Below are positions 1 to 5,260 of a DNA stretch of 5,260 nucleotides, one piece after another; positions within the stretch are counted from its first letter, which is position 1, and the number at the start of each line of letters is the position of its first letter. The translations under genes were made by a program, and so were the position numbers. The notes beneath the pieces were generated by a model. It was not told the origin of the DNA. It ran no database searches and saw only the letters and a program-made list of their open reading frames with translations. The stretch is from Proteiniphilum sp. (GTDB taxonomy: Bacteria; Bacteroidota; Bacteroidia; Bacteroidales; Dysgonomonadaceae): contig JAAYFB010000464.1 of assembly GCA_012728465.1 (NCBI GenBank), positions 1 through 5,260 on the forward strand, read 5' to 3'.

Positions 1-240
1 GCACCTATATTATTCACAGTAGCTGCTTACTTTTTACCGAAGCTTCCCAACTCAGTATTTGATCAGGTAATGGCATTGCCTTATCACCTCTATGTTATAG
101 CCACTAGCGGAACCGACATAGAGGCATCTCGCCCCATGGCGTATGGCACAGCTTTGGTATTGATATTTATTGTGCTTACTATGAATATCCTAGCATCACT
201 GATTAGGCGATATTATAATAACAAGACAAAAGTAAAATAA
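1..240 (+). CDS. pstA: Phosphate ABC transporter permease PstA, C-terminal fragment
   Basis: This is the last 79 codons of an open frame that enters from the left edge and ends at TAA 238-240. PstA is one of the two inner-membrane permease subunits (with PstC) of the high-affinity phosphate importer PstSCAB. The fragment carries the family's typical tail: a hydrophobic APILFTVAAYFLP stretch (fragment residues 1-13), the strongly conserved MALPYHLYVIATSG segment (24-37), and a final membrane helix at about 47-68 followed by a basic end (RRYYNNKTKVK) that should lie in the cytoplasm. The pstB start follows after 12 bp, which supports the assignment and indicates one transcript. The start codon, the other helices and the coupling loop are outside the window. 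Identification rests on the conserved segment plus the pstB neighbour. Confidence 0.93.
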   Translation, partial: APILFTVAAYFLPKLPNSVFDQVMALPYHLYVIATSGTDIEASRPMAYGTALVLIFIVLTMNILASLIRRYYNNKTKVK

Positions 241-252
241 ACGATTAAAATA

Positions 253-999
253 ATGATTGAAGCAAAAAATATAAACTTCTATTACGGCAACTTTCATGCT
301 CTCAAAAATATTAATATGAAGATGGAAGCAAACACCGTTACAGCTTTAATTGGACCATCTGGGTGTGGTAAGTCAACATTTCTTAGATTGTTTAATAGAA
401 TGAATGATCTGATTGACGATACCAAGCTAACGGGTGACTGCTTGATAGAGGGACAAAACATTTACGGCAAGTCGTTGCATATTGATGACTTGAGAAAGAA
501 AGTAGGTATGGTTTTCCAAAAGCCCAATCCTTTTCCAAAGAGTATATTTGAGAATGTAGCTTATGGACTTCGGGTAAATAATATGGGTGATAAGAACTTC
601 ATAGCTCAGCGTGTTGAGGAGTCGTTAGTATCTGCTGCATTGTGGGATGAGGTTAAGGATAAATTGAAGAAGTCTGCATTTGAGCTGTCAGGAGGGCAGC
701 AACAACGTTTGTGTATTGCACGTGCTTTAGCTGTTTCTCCCTCAATATTATTGATGGACGAACCAGCATCTGCTTTAGATCCTATCTCTACATCAAAAAT
801 TGAGGAACTGATACACACTCTCAAAGCAGATTATACAATAGTGATAGTAACTCATAATATGCAACAGGCGGCTCGTGTAAGTGATAAGACAGGTTTTTTT
901 ATGCTTGGAGAACTAGTAGAATATAGCGGTACAAAGAAAATGTTTCTCAGCCCCGAGCATGAGCAAACTCAGAATTATATTACAGGTAGATTCGGATAA
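253..999 (+). CDS. pstB: Phosphate ABC transporter ATP-binding protein PstB
   Basis: PstB is the ATPase that powers phosphate import through PstA-PstC at the cytoplasmic face of the inner membrane. The 248-residue protein is full length for the family (about 250). All nucleotide-binding motifs are intact: Walker [10 protein letters not shown] (34-42), Q-loop [16 protein letters not shown] (87-102, Q89; the PNPFP segment is typical of PstB), ABC signature LSGGQQQR (145-152), Walker [13 protein letters not shown] (165-176, catalytic E170), and the H-loop His201 in [13 protein letters not shown]. The C-terminal phrase [16 protein letters not shown] also matches PstB. The ATG at 253 gives the usual short N-terminus before the first beta strand. 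There is no Shine-Dalgarno sequence in front of it, only A/T-rich leader, as is common in Bacteroidota. It lies 12 bp after pstA and 25 bp before phoU, so all three are probably cotranscribed from a promoter left of the window. Confidence 0.98.
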   Translation: MIEAKNINFYYGNFHALKNINMKMEANTVTALIGPSGCGKSTFLRLFNRMNDLIDDTKLTGDCLIEGQNIYGKSLHIDDLRKKVGMVFQKPNPFPKSIFENVAYGLRVNNMGDKNFIAQRVEESLVSAALWDEVKDKLKKSAFELSGGQQQRLCIARALAVSPSILLMDEPASALDPISTSKIEELIHTLKADYTIVIVTHNMQQAARVSDKTGFFMLGELVEYSGTKKMFLSPEHEQTQNYITGRFG

Positions 1000-1024
1000 T
1001 ATTTTAAAAACGGTGAAACAAAAT

Positions 1025-1690
1025 ATGAAACATACAGAAAGAGAAATGATGCAAATGCGCGAGCAGGTAAATGAGATGTGGAAACTAGTAATATCTCAGC
1101 TCGAAAAGGCAAAGCAAGCATTTTTCAGCAATGATACTGACATTGCTCGAGAGGTGATTAGTCGTGAAAAAAGAGTTAACGCCTTCGAGCTGAAGATTGA
1201 TAGCGATTGCGAAAACTATATTGCTTTGTATAGCCCAGTGGCTATTGATCTTCGGCTAGCGTTATCACTCATAAAAATTAGTAATACATTGGAGCGAATT
1301 GGTGACTTCGCTGCTGGAATAGCTCGACACATAACCGATGGAGACTGTAACGATACTGAGGAGAGTTTGATAGAGGAGTTGCAGATTGAGAAAATGTTCG
1401 ATACCCTTTTGGGTATGCTTTTGGATGGCTTTGTGGCTTTTGAGTCAGAGAACACTAAGATATCGGTCAAAATCATTGGTAAAGATGAGGAGGTAGATGA
1501 AATATATTTTAATGCACTAGATGTGCTGGCTCAGTATATTGAGAAGCATCCATCATTTAGTCACTGCGGATTGAAGATATATTTGCTTATTCGTAAGCTA
1601 GAGCGAATTGGTGATCATTGTAGTAATATTGTTGAGGAGATTGTCTTTTATGTAGATGCAAAGGTTTTGAAGCATGTGAATAAGAGTTAG
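1025..1690 (+). CDS. phoU: Phosphate-specific transport system accessory protein PhoU
   Basis: PhoU is a cytoplasmic, metal-binding all-helical protein. In studied bacteria it links the Pst transporter to the PhoR-type kinase and represses the phosphate response when phosphate is plentiful. The 221-residue product shows the expected two-fold repeat of three-helix bundles: repeat 1 has FELKID (54-59) and LERIGD (89-94), repeat 2 has KDEEVDEIYFNALD (153-166) and LERIGDHCSN (192-201). The acidic ExxxD-type residues are the family's metal-cluster ligands. The frame is open from an ATG at 959, but that start would overlap pstB by 41 bp and add 22 residues unlike the family. The ATG at 1025 gives a normal N-terminus (MKHTEREMMQMREQV) and a 25-bp gap, so I prefer it. 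The ATGs at 1046 and 1049 are less likely alternatives. The position directly after pstB is the classical one. Confidence 0.95.
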   Translation: MKHTEREMMQMREQVNEMWKLVISQLEKAKQAFFSNDTDIAREVISREKRVNAFELKIDSDCENYIALYSPVAIDLRLALSLIKISNTLERIGDFAAGIARHITDGDCNDTEESLIEELQIEKMFDTLLGMLLDGFVAFESENTKISVKIIGKDEEVDEIYFNALDVLAQYIEKHPSFSHCGLKIYLLIRKLERIGDHCSNIVEEIVFYVDAKVLKHVNKS

Positions 1691-1771
1691 CAATTAGGTG
1701 TCTTAACTATGAAGGAGAATCTGTAAGTATATAAATTACCTATTCCTTCCCCACATTTATGACATAATAAA

Positions 1772-1779
1772 TAACTTTG
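1772..1779 (+). promoter_or_regulatory. Bacteroidota-type -7 promoter element (TAACTTTG)
   Basis: TAACTTTG matches the Bacteroidota primary-sigma -7 consensus TAnnTTTG exactly and lies in the 113-bp gap between phoU and the response regulator. Transcription would begin at roughly 1783-1787, leaving a leader of about 20 nt before the ATG at 1804. The matching upstream -33 TTTG is poor: only TTCC is present at about 1747-1750. Either the site is weak or it needs an activator. The -7 match is seen directly; promoter function is inference. A TTG inside this element (1777-1779) is the leftmost formal start of the downstream frame and should not be used as the start codon. Confidence 0.6.
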
Positions 1780-1803
1780 CACCACAAGAAACGTTTATAT
1801 AGT

Positions 1804-2496
1804 ATGATGAAACATACAATATTGATAATTGACGATGATAGTAGTATCTGCGAGATACTGGAGTTTAATTTAAAAAACGAGGGCTTCAGCGTAGTTGTTG
1901 CAAACTCGGCCGAAGAAGGTTTTGACAAACTTACTCCTCACACTAATCTTATTTTATTAGATGTGATGATGGGTGGTATGTCGGGCTATAAGATGGCTGA
2001 AAAGATACGTGCTAACGGCAATCAAACTCCAATAATATTTCTTACTGCAAAGGATACAGAGAATGATATGTTAACTGGTTTTTCAGTAGGTGCAGATGAT
2101 TATATATCGAAGCCATTTTCAATAAAAGAGGTTATTGCTCGATCCAAAGCTGTGCTGAATCGGAATAGCGTGATTGCTAAAGCAAAACCAGAAGAAAGTA
2201 AAATAGTTTATGATGACTTAATTATCAACATCAATCAGAAAGAGGTGATGATAGCAGGTGATGTCGTATCACTTACTAAAACAGAGTTTGAAATACTTTT
2301 ATTGCTTGCCCAAAACGAAGGACACCTGTTTTCGCGTGAGGAAATAATAAACAGTGTTTGGAAGGAAACACCATATATTACAGAGCGAACCGTTGATGTA
2401 CATATCACTCGGATGAGGAAAAAGTTGGGCGAGTATGCTACTTATATTACCAACCGAACCGGATACGGTTATAGGTTTAATGCCCCCAGCGCATGA
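1804..2496 (+). CDS. OmpR/PhoB-family response regulator, probably controlling the phosphate response
   Basis: This is a two-domain transcription factor of 230 residues, the standard length for the OmpR/PhoB family. The receiver domain (about 4-120) has the acidic pocket DDD (10-12), phospho-acceptor Asp53 in LILLDVMMGG, Thr81 and Lys103 in the KPF motif. The winged-helix DNA-binding domain (about 130-226) ends with TERTVDVHITRMRKKLG (193-209) as recognition region and TGYGYRF (219-225) as wing. One small departure is Gly57 where most receivers have Pro (MMPG); this variant does not touch catalytic residues. The ATG at 1804 is chosen (1807 is equally possible) because the longer TTG start at 1777 lies inside a promoter -7 element and adds residues foreign to the fold. 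It overlaps the kinase gene by 4 bp and follows pst-phoU, so a PhoB-like role is likely. The target genes cannot be read from the window. Confidence 0.93.
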   Translation: MMKHTILIIDDDSSICEILEFNLKNEGFSVVVANSAEEGFDKLTPHTNLILLDVMMGGMSGYKMAEKIRANGNQTPIIFLTAKDTENDMLTGFSVGADDYISKPFSIKEVIARSKAVLNRNSVIAKAKPEESKIVYDDLIININQKEVMIAGDVVSLTKTEFEILLLLAQNEGHLFSREEIINSVWKETPYITERTVDVHITRMRKKLGEYATYITNRTGYGYRFNAPSA

Positions 2497-4205
2497 AGTT
2501 AATTTATCGACATAGATTGTTTCTTTCACTTGCATTAGCATTTGCCGTATTCACAGTGGGAATATTGCTTTTTGAGCAAGTGCGAGAGCGAAAGATGAAT
2601 ATAAAAGTTATCGAAAGTAAGCTTGATGCTTATGCTGAAGTTGCAAGTGCATTATTATTTTCAAACGATAGTATTAAATCGTCTAATATATCCAACTTGC
2701 AAAGCATGATTCCTAAAAGCATTCGTGTTACTGTAATTGATAAAGATGGGCGTGTATCTTTTGATAATAATATTGATAGCATTGCCAATCTACAAAGCCA
2801 TGCTAATCGCCCAGAAATATATGCCGCTTTGAAAAATAATAAAGGTAGAGATATTAGAAAATCTGAAACCACGAAGCAGGAGTATATTTATTATGCAAAG
2901 AGGTACGACACAAAGGTTATTAGGATTGCTATGCCATACGATGTTCAAGCTAAGAAAATATTGAAAGGTGATGATTTGTTCCTAAACTTTATTCTAATAT
3001 TTTTTGTCCTGATATTATTCCTGATAAGTAGAATAACAGGGAGTTTTAATAAGTCAATAACAGAATTGCATAAGTTTGTTTTATCTTCAAACGACGGATA
3101 TCGAAGAATTTATAACTTTCCTAAAGATGAATTGGGCGACATAGCTGAGAAAATTACCAATGACTTCATGGAGTTAAAGGAGAGCAAAAAGATGATAGAT
3201 ATAGAGCGTGACAAATTGCTACAACATATACATAGCTCTGAAGAGGGGGTATGCTTTTTTAGTGATGGTGAAACTGTACAGTTCTACAATGGATTGTTTA
3301 TTAAATATCTGAATACACTCACAAATGAACCACAAAGCGAGCCTTATGCCATCTTTTATGATGATATATTTAAAGATGTCAATCAGTTTCTGTTGGGGAA
3401 ACAGAAAAATTATTTTGAAACTCAAATAAAAAATCATGGTAAAGTATTCTCGTTGCGGATAAATATCTTTGAGGACAATAGCTTTGAGATTGTACTGAAT
3501 GATATCACTAAGCAAGAGAGAACAAGACAATTAAAGCAGGAGATGACTGGCAATATTGCTCACGAGATTCGTACTCCCGTTACGGGTATTCGCGGATATC
3601 TCGAAACAGTTTTGGAGCAACCTCTTAGTGATGATCAAAAAGAGCATTTTATTAAGCAGGCATATAATCAAACAATTACTCTTTCTGAATTGATTAGCGA
3701 TATGAGTTTGCTAACAAAGATAGAGGATGCTCCGCAGTCGTTTCAGTTAGAGAAAGTAAACTTGAACTCATTGTTAGAGTCACTCAGAGGTGACTATATG
3801 GATGAAATGGAAGAGAAGAGGATTACTTTTAATTGGAGCATTTCGCCTAACGTGACAGTTTTTGGTAATACAAACCTTATATACTCTATTTTCCGCAATT
3901 TACTTGACAATTCAATTCGATATGCGGGCGAAAATATATCTATAAATATAAATATTTACAAAGAGGATAACCAGTTCTTTTATTTCTCATTCTCCGACAA
4001 TGGTGTGGGTATTGATGATCAATCACATTTGAATAGGTTATTCGAAAGGTTTTATCGCATAAGTGAAGGGCGCACACGTTCTACTGGTGGGTCAGGGTTA
4101 GGTTTATCTATTGTGAAAAATGCCATTGCATTTCATCATGGCACAGTCATAGCAAAGAATAGAGCAGGAGGAGGGTTGGAGTTCCTGTTTCAGTTGCATA
4201 AATGA
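2493..4205 (+). CDS. Membrane sensor histidine kinase, PhoR-like, partner of the upstream regulator
   Basis: The 570-residue kinase should phosphorylate the regulator encoded just upstream; the two genes overlap by ATGA (2493-2496), which implies translational coupling. Layout: short basic N-terminus, membrane helix 1 (about 9-27), an extracytoplasmic segment of about 130 residues (28-160), membrane helix 2 (about 162-180), a HAMP-like linker (about 181-235), a PAS-like domain (about 240-343, ending in the typical NDITKQE), then the HisKA dimerisation helix with phospho-accepting His357 in IAHEIRTPVTGIRGYLE. The ATP-binding domain has the N-box with Asn469 and Asn473 (RNLLDNSIRY), G1 box DNGVGID (502-508), F-box LFERFYRI and G2 box GGSGLGLSIV (532-541). 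All catalytic motifs are intact. The position after pst-phoU points to a PhoR role. The sizeable outer domain differs from E. coli PhoR, which has almost none, and could sense its own signal; that signal cannot be inferred here. Confidence 0.93.
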   Translation: MKLIYRHRLFLSLALAFAVFTVGILLFEQVRERKMNIKVIESKLDAYAEVASALLFSNDSIKSSNISNLQSMIPKSIRVTVIDKDGRVSFDNNIDSIANLQSHANRPEIYAALKNNKGRDIRKSETTKQEYIYYAKRYDTKVIRIAMPYDVQAKKILKGDDLFLNFILIFFVLILFLISRITGSFNKSITELHKFVLSSNDGYRRIYNFPKDELGDIAEKITNDFMELKESKKMIDIERDKLLQHIHSSEEGVCFFSDGETVQFYNGLFIKYLNTLTNEPQSEPYAIFYDDIFKDVNQFLLGKQKNYFETQIKNHGKVFSLRINIFEDNSFEIVLNDITKQERTRQLKQEMTGNIAHEIRTPVTGIRGYLETVLEQPLSDDQKEHFIKQAYNQTITLSELISDMSLLTKIEDAPQSFQLEKVNLNSLLESLRGDYMDEMEEKRITFNWSISPNVTVFGNTNLIYSIFRNLLDNSIRYAGENISININIYKEDNQFFYFSFSDNGVGIDDQSHLNRLFERFYRISEGRTRSTGGSGLGLSIVKNAIAFHHGTVIAKNRAGGGLEFLFQLHK

Positions 4206-4271
4206 TATCTAAATTGTTTGGTGGGTTTGTAGCCTCAAGATGTTAAACTGTAAACAGTAAAATATTTTGAA

Positions 4272-4287
4272 AGTCTTTGAGTCTTTG
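4272..4287. repeat. Two tandem copies of AGTCTTTG
   Basis: The 8-bp unit AGTCTTTG occurs twice back to back at 4272-4279 and 4280-4287, in the intergenic space between the kinase stop and the large palindrome. With two short copies and no gene starting nearby, this is most likely chance or slippage. I assign no function. Confidence 0.3.
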
Positions 4288-4304
4288 GTTCTAGTGTTAT
4301 TACG

Positions 4305-4355
4305 AAATTTTGCTATTAGGGTTCAACTATTTGTCGAACCCTAATAGCAAAATTT
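4305..4355. terminator. Perfect 20-bp inverted repeat between convergent genes; probable bidirectional terminator
   Basis: The left arm AAATTTTGCTATTAGGGTTC (4305-4324) and right arm GAACCCTAATAGCAAAATTT (4336-4355) are exact reverse complements. They are separated by 11 nt that can add two more pairs beyond one A-C mismatch, leaving a 5-nt loop. The element lies 99 bp after the kinase stop and 19 bp after the stop of the cupin gene on the other strand, where a shared terminator is expected. Neither strand has a true U-tract after the stem: transcripts read GCAAAAUUU, with the short U-run itself inside the arm. Efficiency as an intrinsic terminator is therefore uncertain. It could instead act as an mRNA 3'-end stabiliser. 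Confidence 0.65.
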
Positions 4356-4374
4356 AAAATTGAAGTTAATCAGC

Positions 4375-4926
4375 TTAGTGGTGATGTTCGGCATGTGCAG
4401 CATCCGATTCAGCTTTATCTTTATGTATTGTGCCAAATGGATGTTCGGGTTTAGCATAAATAGAGTATATCTTTAGGGGTTCGTCACCAATGTTTATTAC
4501 ATTGTGCCATTTGCCAGCTGGAACAATAATAATATCGTCATCCCCAACTTTTTTACTGTATGAAAGTGCATCTTCTGTATCACCCATAAATACTTCGCCT
4601 TCACCTTTCTCAATTCGTAGAAACTGTTCAATATCATCGTGCATTTCAATTCCTATTTCACTACCTACTGGAATAGACATAACTGTTAGTTGGAATAAAT
4701 CCCCAGTCCAAATAGATGATCTAAATGTTTCGTTCTCTATTGTATAGTCTTCAATGTTAATGACTATTGGTTCTTTTCCATAGTCCTTAATCACCACAGC
4801 TTCTTTCGTAGATGAGCTTAGAGAAGGAGTAGAAGGGGTTGGTTGATTGTTCTGGTTGTTTCCTTCTGGCGATTTGCAAGCGATAAATGAGGCTAAAAGG
4901 GTAGCCATTAATAATAACTTTTTCAT
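4375..4926 (-). CDS. Cupin-domain protein with lipoprotein signal and His-rich tail
   Basis: The 183-residue product starts with MKKLLLMATLLASFIAC, a lipoprotein signal peptide whose cleavage would leave Cys17 as the lipidated residue. A low-complexity Asn/Gln/Pro/Ser/Thr linker follows (about 18-40), then one cupin domain (about 50-160). Cupin motif 1 is the segment around EMHDDIEQFLRIEKGEG (94-110), with His96 and Glu100/Gln101 as candidate metal ligands; the usual second His is Asp98. Motif 2 is near perfect: GDDDIIIVPAGKWHNVIN (128-145, ligand His141). The phrase YAKPEHPFGTIHKDKAESDA (157-176) resembles short single-domain cupins that are usually cytoplasmic and have no assigned reaction. 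The tail HAEHHH (178-183) is His-rich and may bind metal. No substrate or enzymatic role can be named. It lies downstream of the dps-like gene on the same strand, beyond a terminator, so it probably has its own promoter; I found no convincing one. The family call is firm, the membrane anchoring is predicted from the signal. Confidence 0.88.
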   Translation of the reverse strand: MKKLLLMATLLASFIACKSPEGNNQNNQPTPSTPSLSSSTKEAVVIKDYGKEPIVINIEDYTIENETFRSSIWTGDLFQLTVMSIPVGSEIGIEMHDDIEQFLRIEKGEGEVFMGDTEDALSYSKKVGDDDIIIVPAGKWHNVINIGDEPLKIYSIYAKPEHPFGTIHKDKAESDAAHAEHHH

Positions 4927-4970
4927 ATGCTTTTCTTTAAATAAAATGATTAATGTATATATTGAGATAT

Positions 4971-5013
4971 AAATAGAAAAGGCAAACCATGCACGAGAGC
5001 GTGGTCTGCCTTT
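4971..5013 (-). terminator. Intrinsic terminator after the Dps-family gene
   Basis: Read on the minus strand, AAAGGCA (5013-5007) pairs with TGCCTTT (4984-4978). A G-U wobble (5006/4985) comes next, then ACCA with TGGT (5005-5002/4989-4986), giving a 12-bp stem topped by a GC-rich imperfect hairpin. It is followed by the run TTTTCTATTT (4980-4971). The wobble exists only in the minus-strand RNA (the plus strand would have an A-C mismatch), and the U-tract is on the same side, so orientation is clear. It starts 36 bp past the stop of the upstream minus-strand gene and should separate it from the cupin gene. Confidence 0.82.
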
Positions 5014-5021
5014 ATGTTCTA

Positions 5022-5037
5022 TATTAGCTTATTAGCT
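5022..5037. repeat. Two tandem copies of TATTAGCT
   Basis: TATTAGCT is repeated directly at 5022-5029 and 5030-5037, in the 3' untranslated stretch between the dps-like stop codon and its terminator. It is short and AT-rich. No role is apparent, and replication slippage is enough to explain it. Confidence 0.3.
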
Positions 5038-5049
5038 CTCCTAATTTAA

Positions 5050-5260
5050 TTAAGAGTTTGTTGAAACGATAAACCAGATAGTTTTTTCTTGTTCTCTGAT
5101 GTAGTCGCTCATCATTGCAGCTGTTGCCTCGTCGTCTCCTTCTGATGCAATAGCCAAAATTTTTCTCTCTTGCGCAATGATAGTTTTAAGATTGTCAAGA
5201 ATTATTTTTGCAATCTCAGCACCATCACTCACTACTCCAGTCTCTTTAATAGTTGCAACC
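5050..5260 (-). CDS. dps: Dps/ferritin-like DNA-protection protein, C-terminal fragment
   Basis: The frame enters from the right edge and stops at TAA (5052-5050), giving about 70 C-terminal residues. Dps proteins form dodecameric cages that oxidise and store iron and protect DNA during oxidative or starvation stress. The visible part fits the last helices of the family: ILDNLKTIIAQERKILAIAS, then the acidic EGDDEATAAMMSDYIREQEK segment, where the SDYIREQEKTIWF phrase matches the conserved final helix of Bacteroidota Dps. The ferroxidase His/Asp/Glu ligands lie in the N-terminal half and are outside the window, so catalytic competence cannot be judged. An in-frame GTG at 5232-5230 is an internal valine rather than a start, since the open frame and the family similarity continue upstream of it. 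A strong terminator follows. Confidence 0.8.
   Translation of the reverse strand, partial: VATIKETGVVSDGAEIAKIILDNLKTIIAQERKILAIASEGDDEATAAMMSDYIREQEKTIWFIVSTNS

Noticed and set aside
959..1024. Longer PhoU start at ATG 959, overlapping pstB by 41 bp
   Set aside because: The added 22 residues do not look like PhoU, and the ATG at 1025 gives a canonical N-terminus just after pstB.
1711..1749. Weak stem GAAGGAGAAT with ATTCCTTC in the phoU-regulator gap, possible terminator
   Set aside because: It has a 2-nt bulge, a loop of about 21 nt and no following U-tract, so it is not convincing.
4247..4258. Small inverted repeat ACTGT-AA-ACAGT downstream of the kinase gene
   Set aside because: The arms are only 5 bp and no gene starts close by on either strand, so an operator is unlikely.
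4319..4342. GGGTTCAA and TCGAACCC in the palindrome resemble tRNA T-arm sequence, suggesting a tRNA remnant or attachment site
   Set aside because: The likeness is fully explained by the perfect inverted repeat. No acceptor stem, anticodon arm or CCA end is present, and no integrase gene lies nearby.
4927..4970. Possible promoter for the cupin gene on the minus strand
   Set aside because: The region is AT-rich and offers only approximate matches to TAnnTTTG with no well-placed TTTG. A promoter is expected after the terminator, but I cannot point to one.

Overview
The window looks like a chromosomal segment from a low-GC member of the Bacteroidota, probably Bacteroidales. The protein sequences have the character of that group. 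Genes mostly start without a Shine-Dalgarno sequence, and the one clear promoter element (TAACTTTG, 1772-1779) fits the Bacteroidota -7 consensus TAnnTTTG rather than a sigma70-type -10. No species can be named from the sequence alone.

Left part (1-4205, + strand): the end of a phosphate-uptake and phosphate-signalling cluster. In order it holds the C-terminus of the permease PstA, the ATPase PstB, the accessory regulator PhoU, an OmpR/PhoB-type response regulator, and a membrane histidine kinase whose start overlaps the regulator's stop (ATGA). PstA-PstB form the inner-membrane importer. PhoU normally links transporter state to the kinase, and the kinase and regulator would control transcription under phosphate limitation. 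A separate promoter appears to lie between phoU and the regulator, so the two-component pair may be expressed independently of the transporter genes.

Middle (4206-4374): a 169-bp convergent intergenic region with a 20-bp perfect inverted repeat (4305-4355), most likely a bidirectional transcription end. It also has a small tandem repeat.

Right part (4375-5260, - strand): a small cupin with a lipoprotein signal, a low-complexity linker and a His-rich tail, lying downstream of the 3' end of a Dps-family gene that continues past the right edge. A good intrinsic terminator with a U-tract separates the two. 

Most of the window is ordinary, well-known biology. I see no mobile element, CRISPR array, RNA gene or clearly new system. 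The least ordinary items are the predicted membrane-anchored cupin, the long perfect palindrome without a U-tract, and the internal promoter that settles the regulator's start codon.
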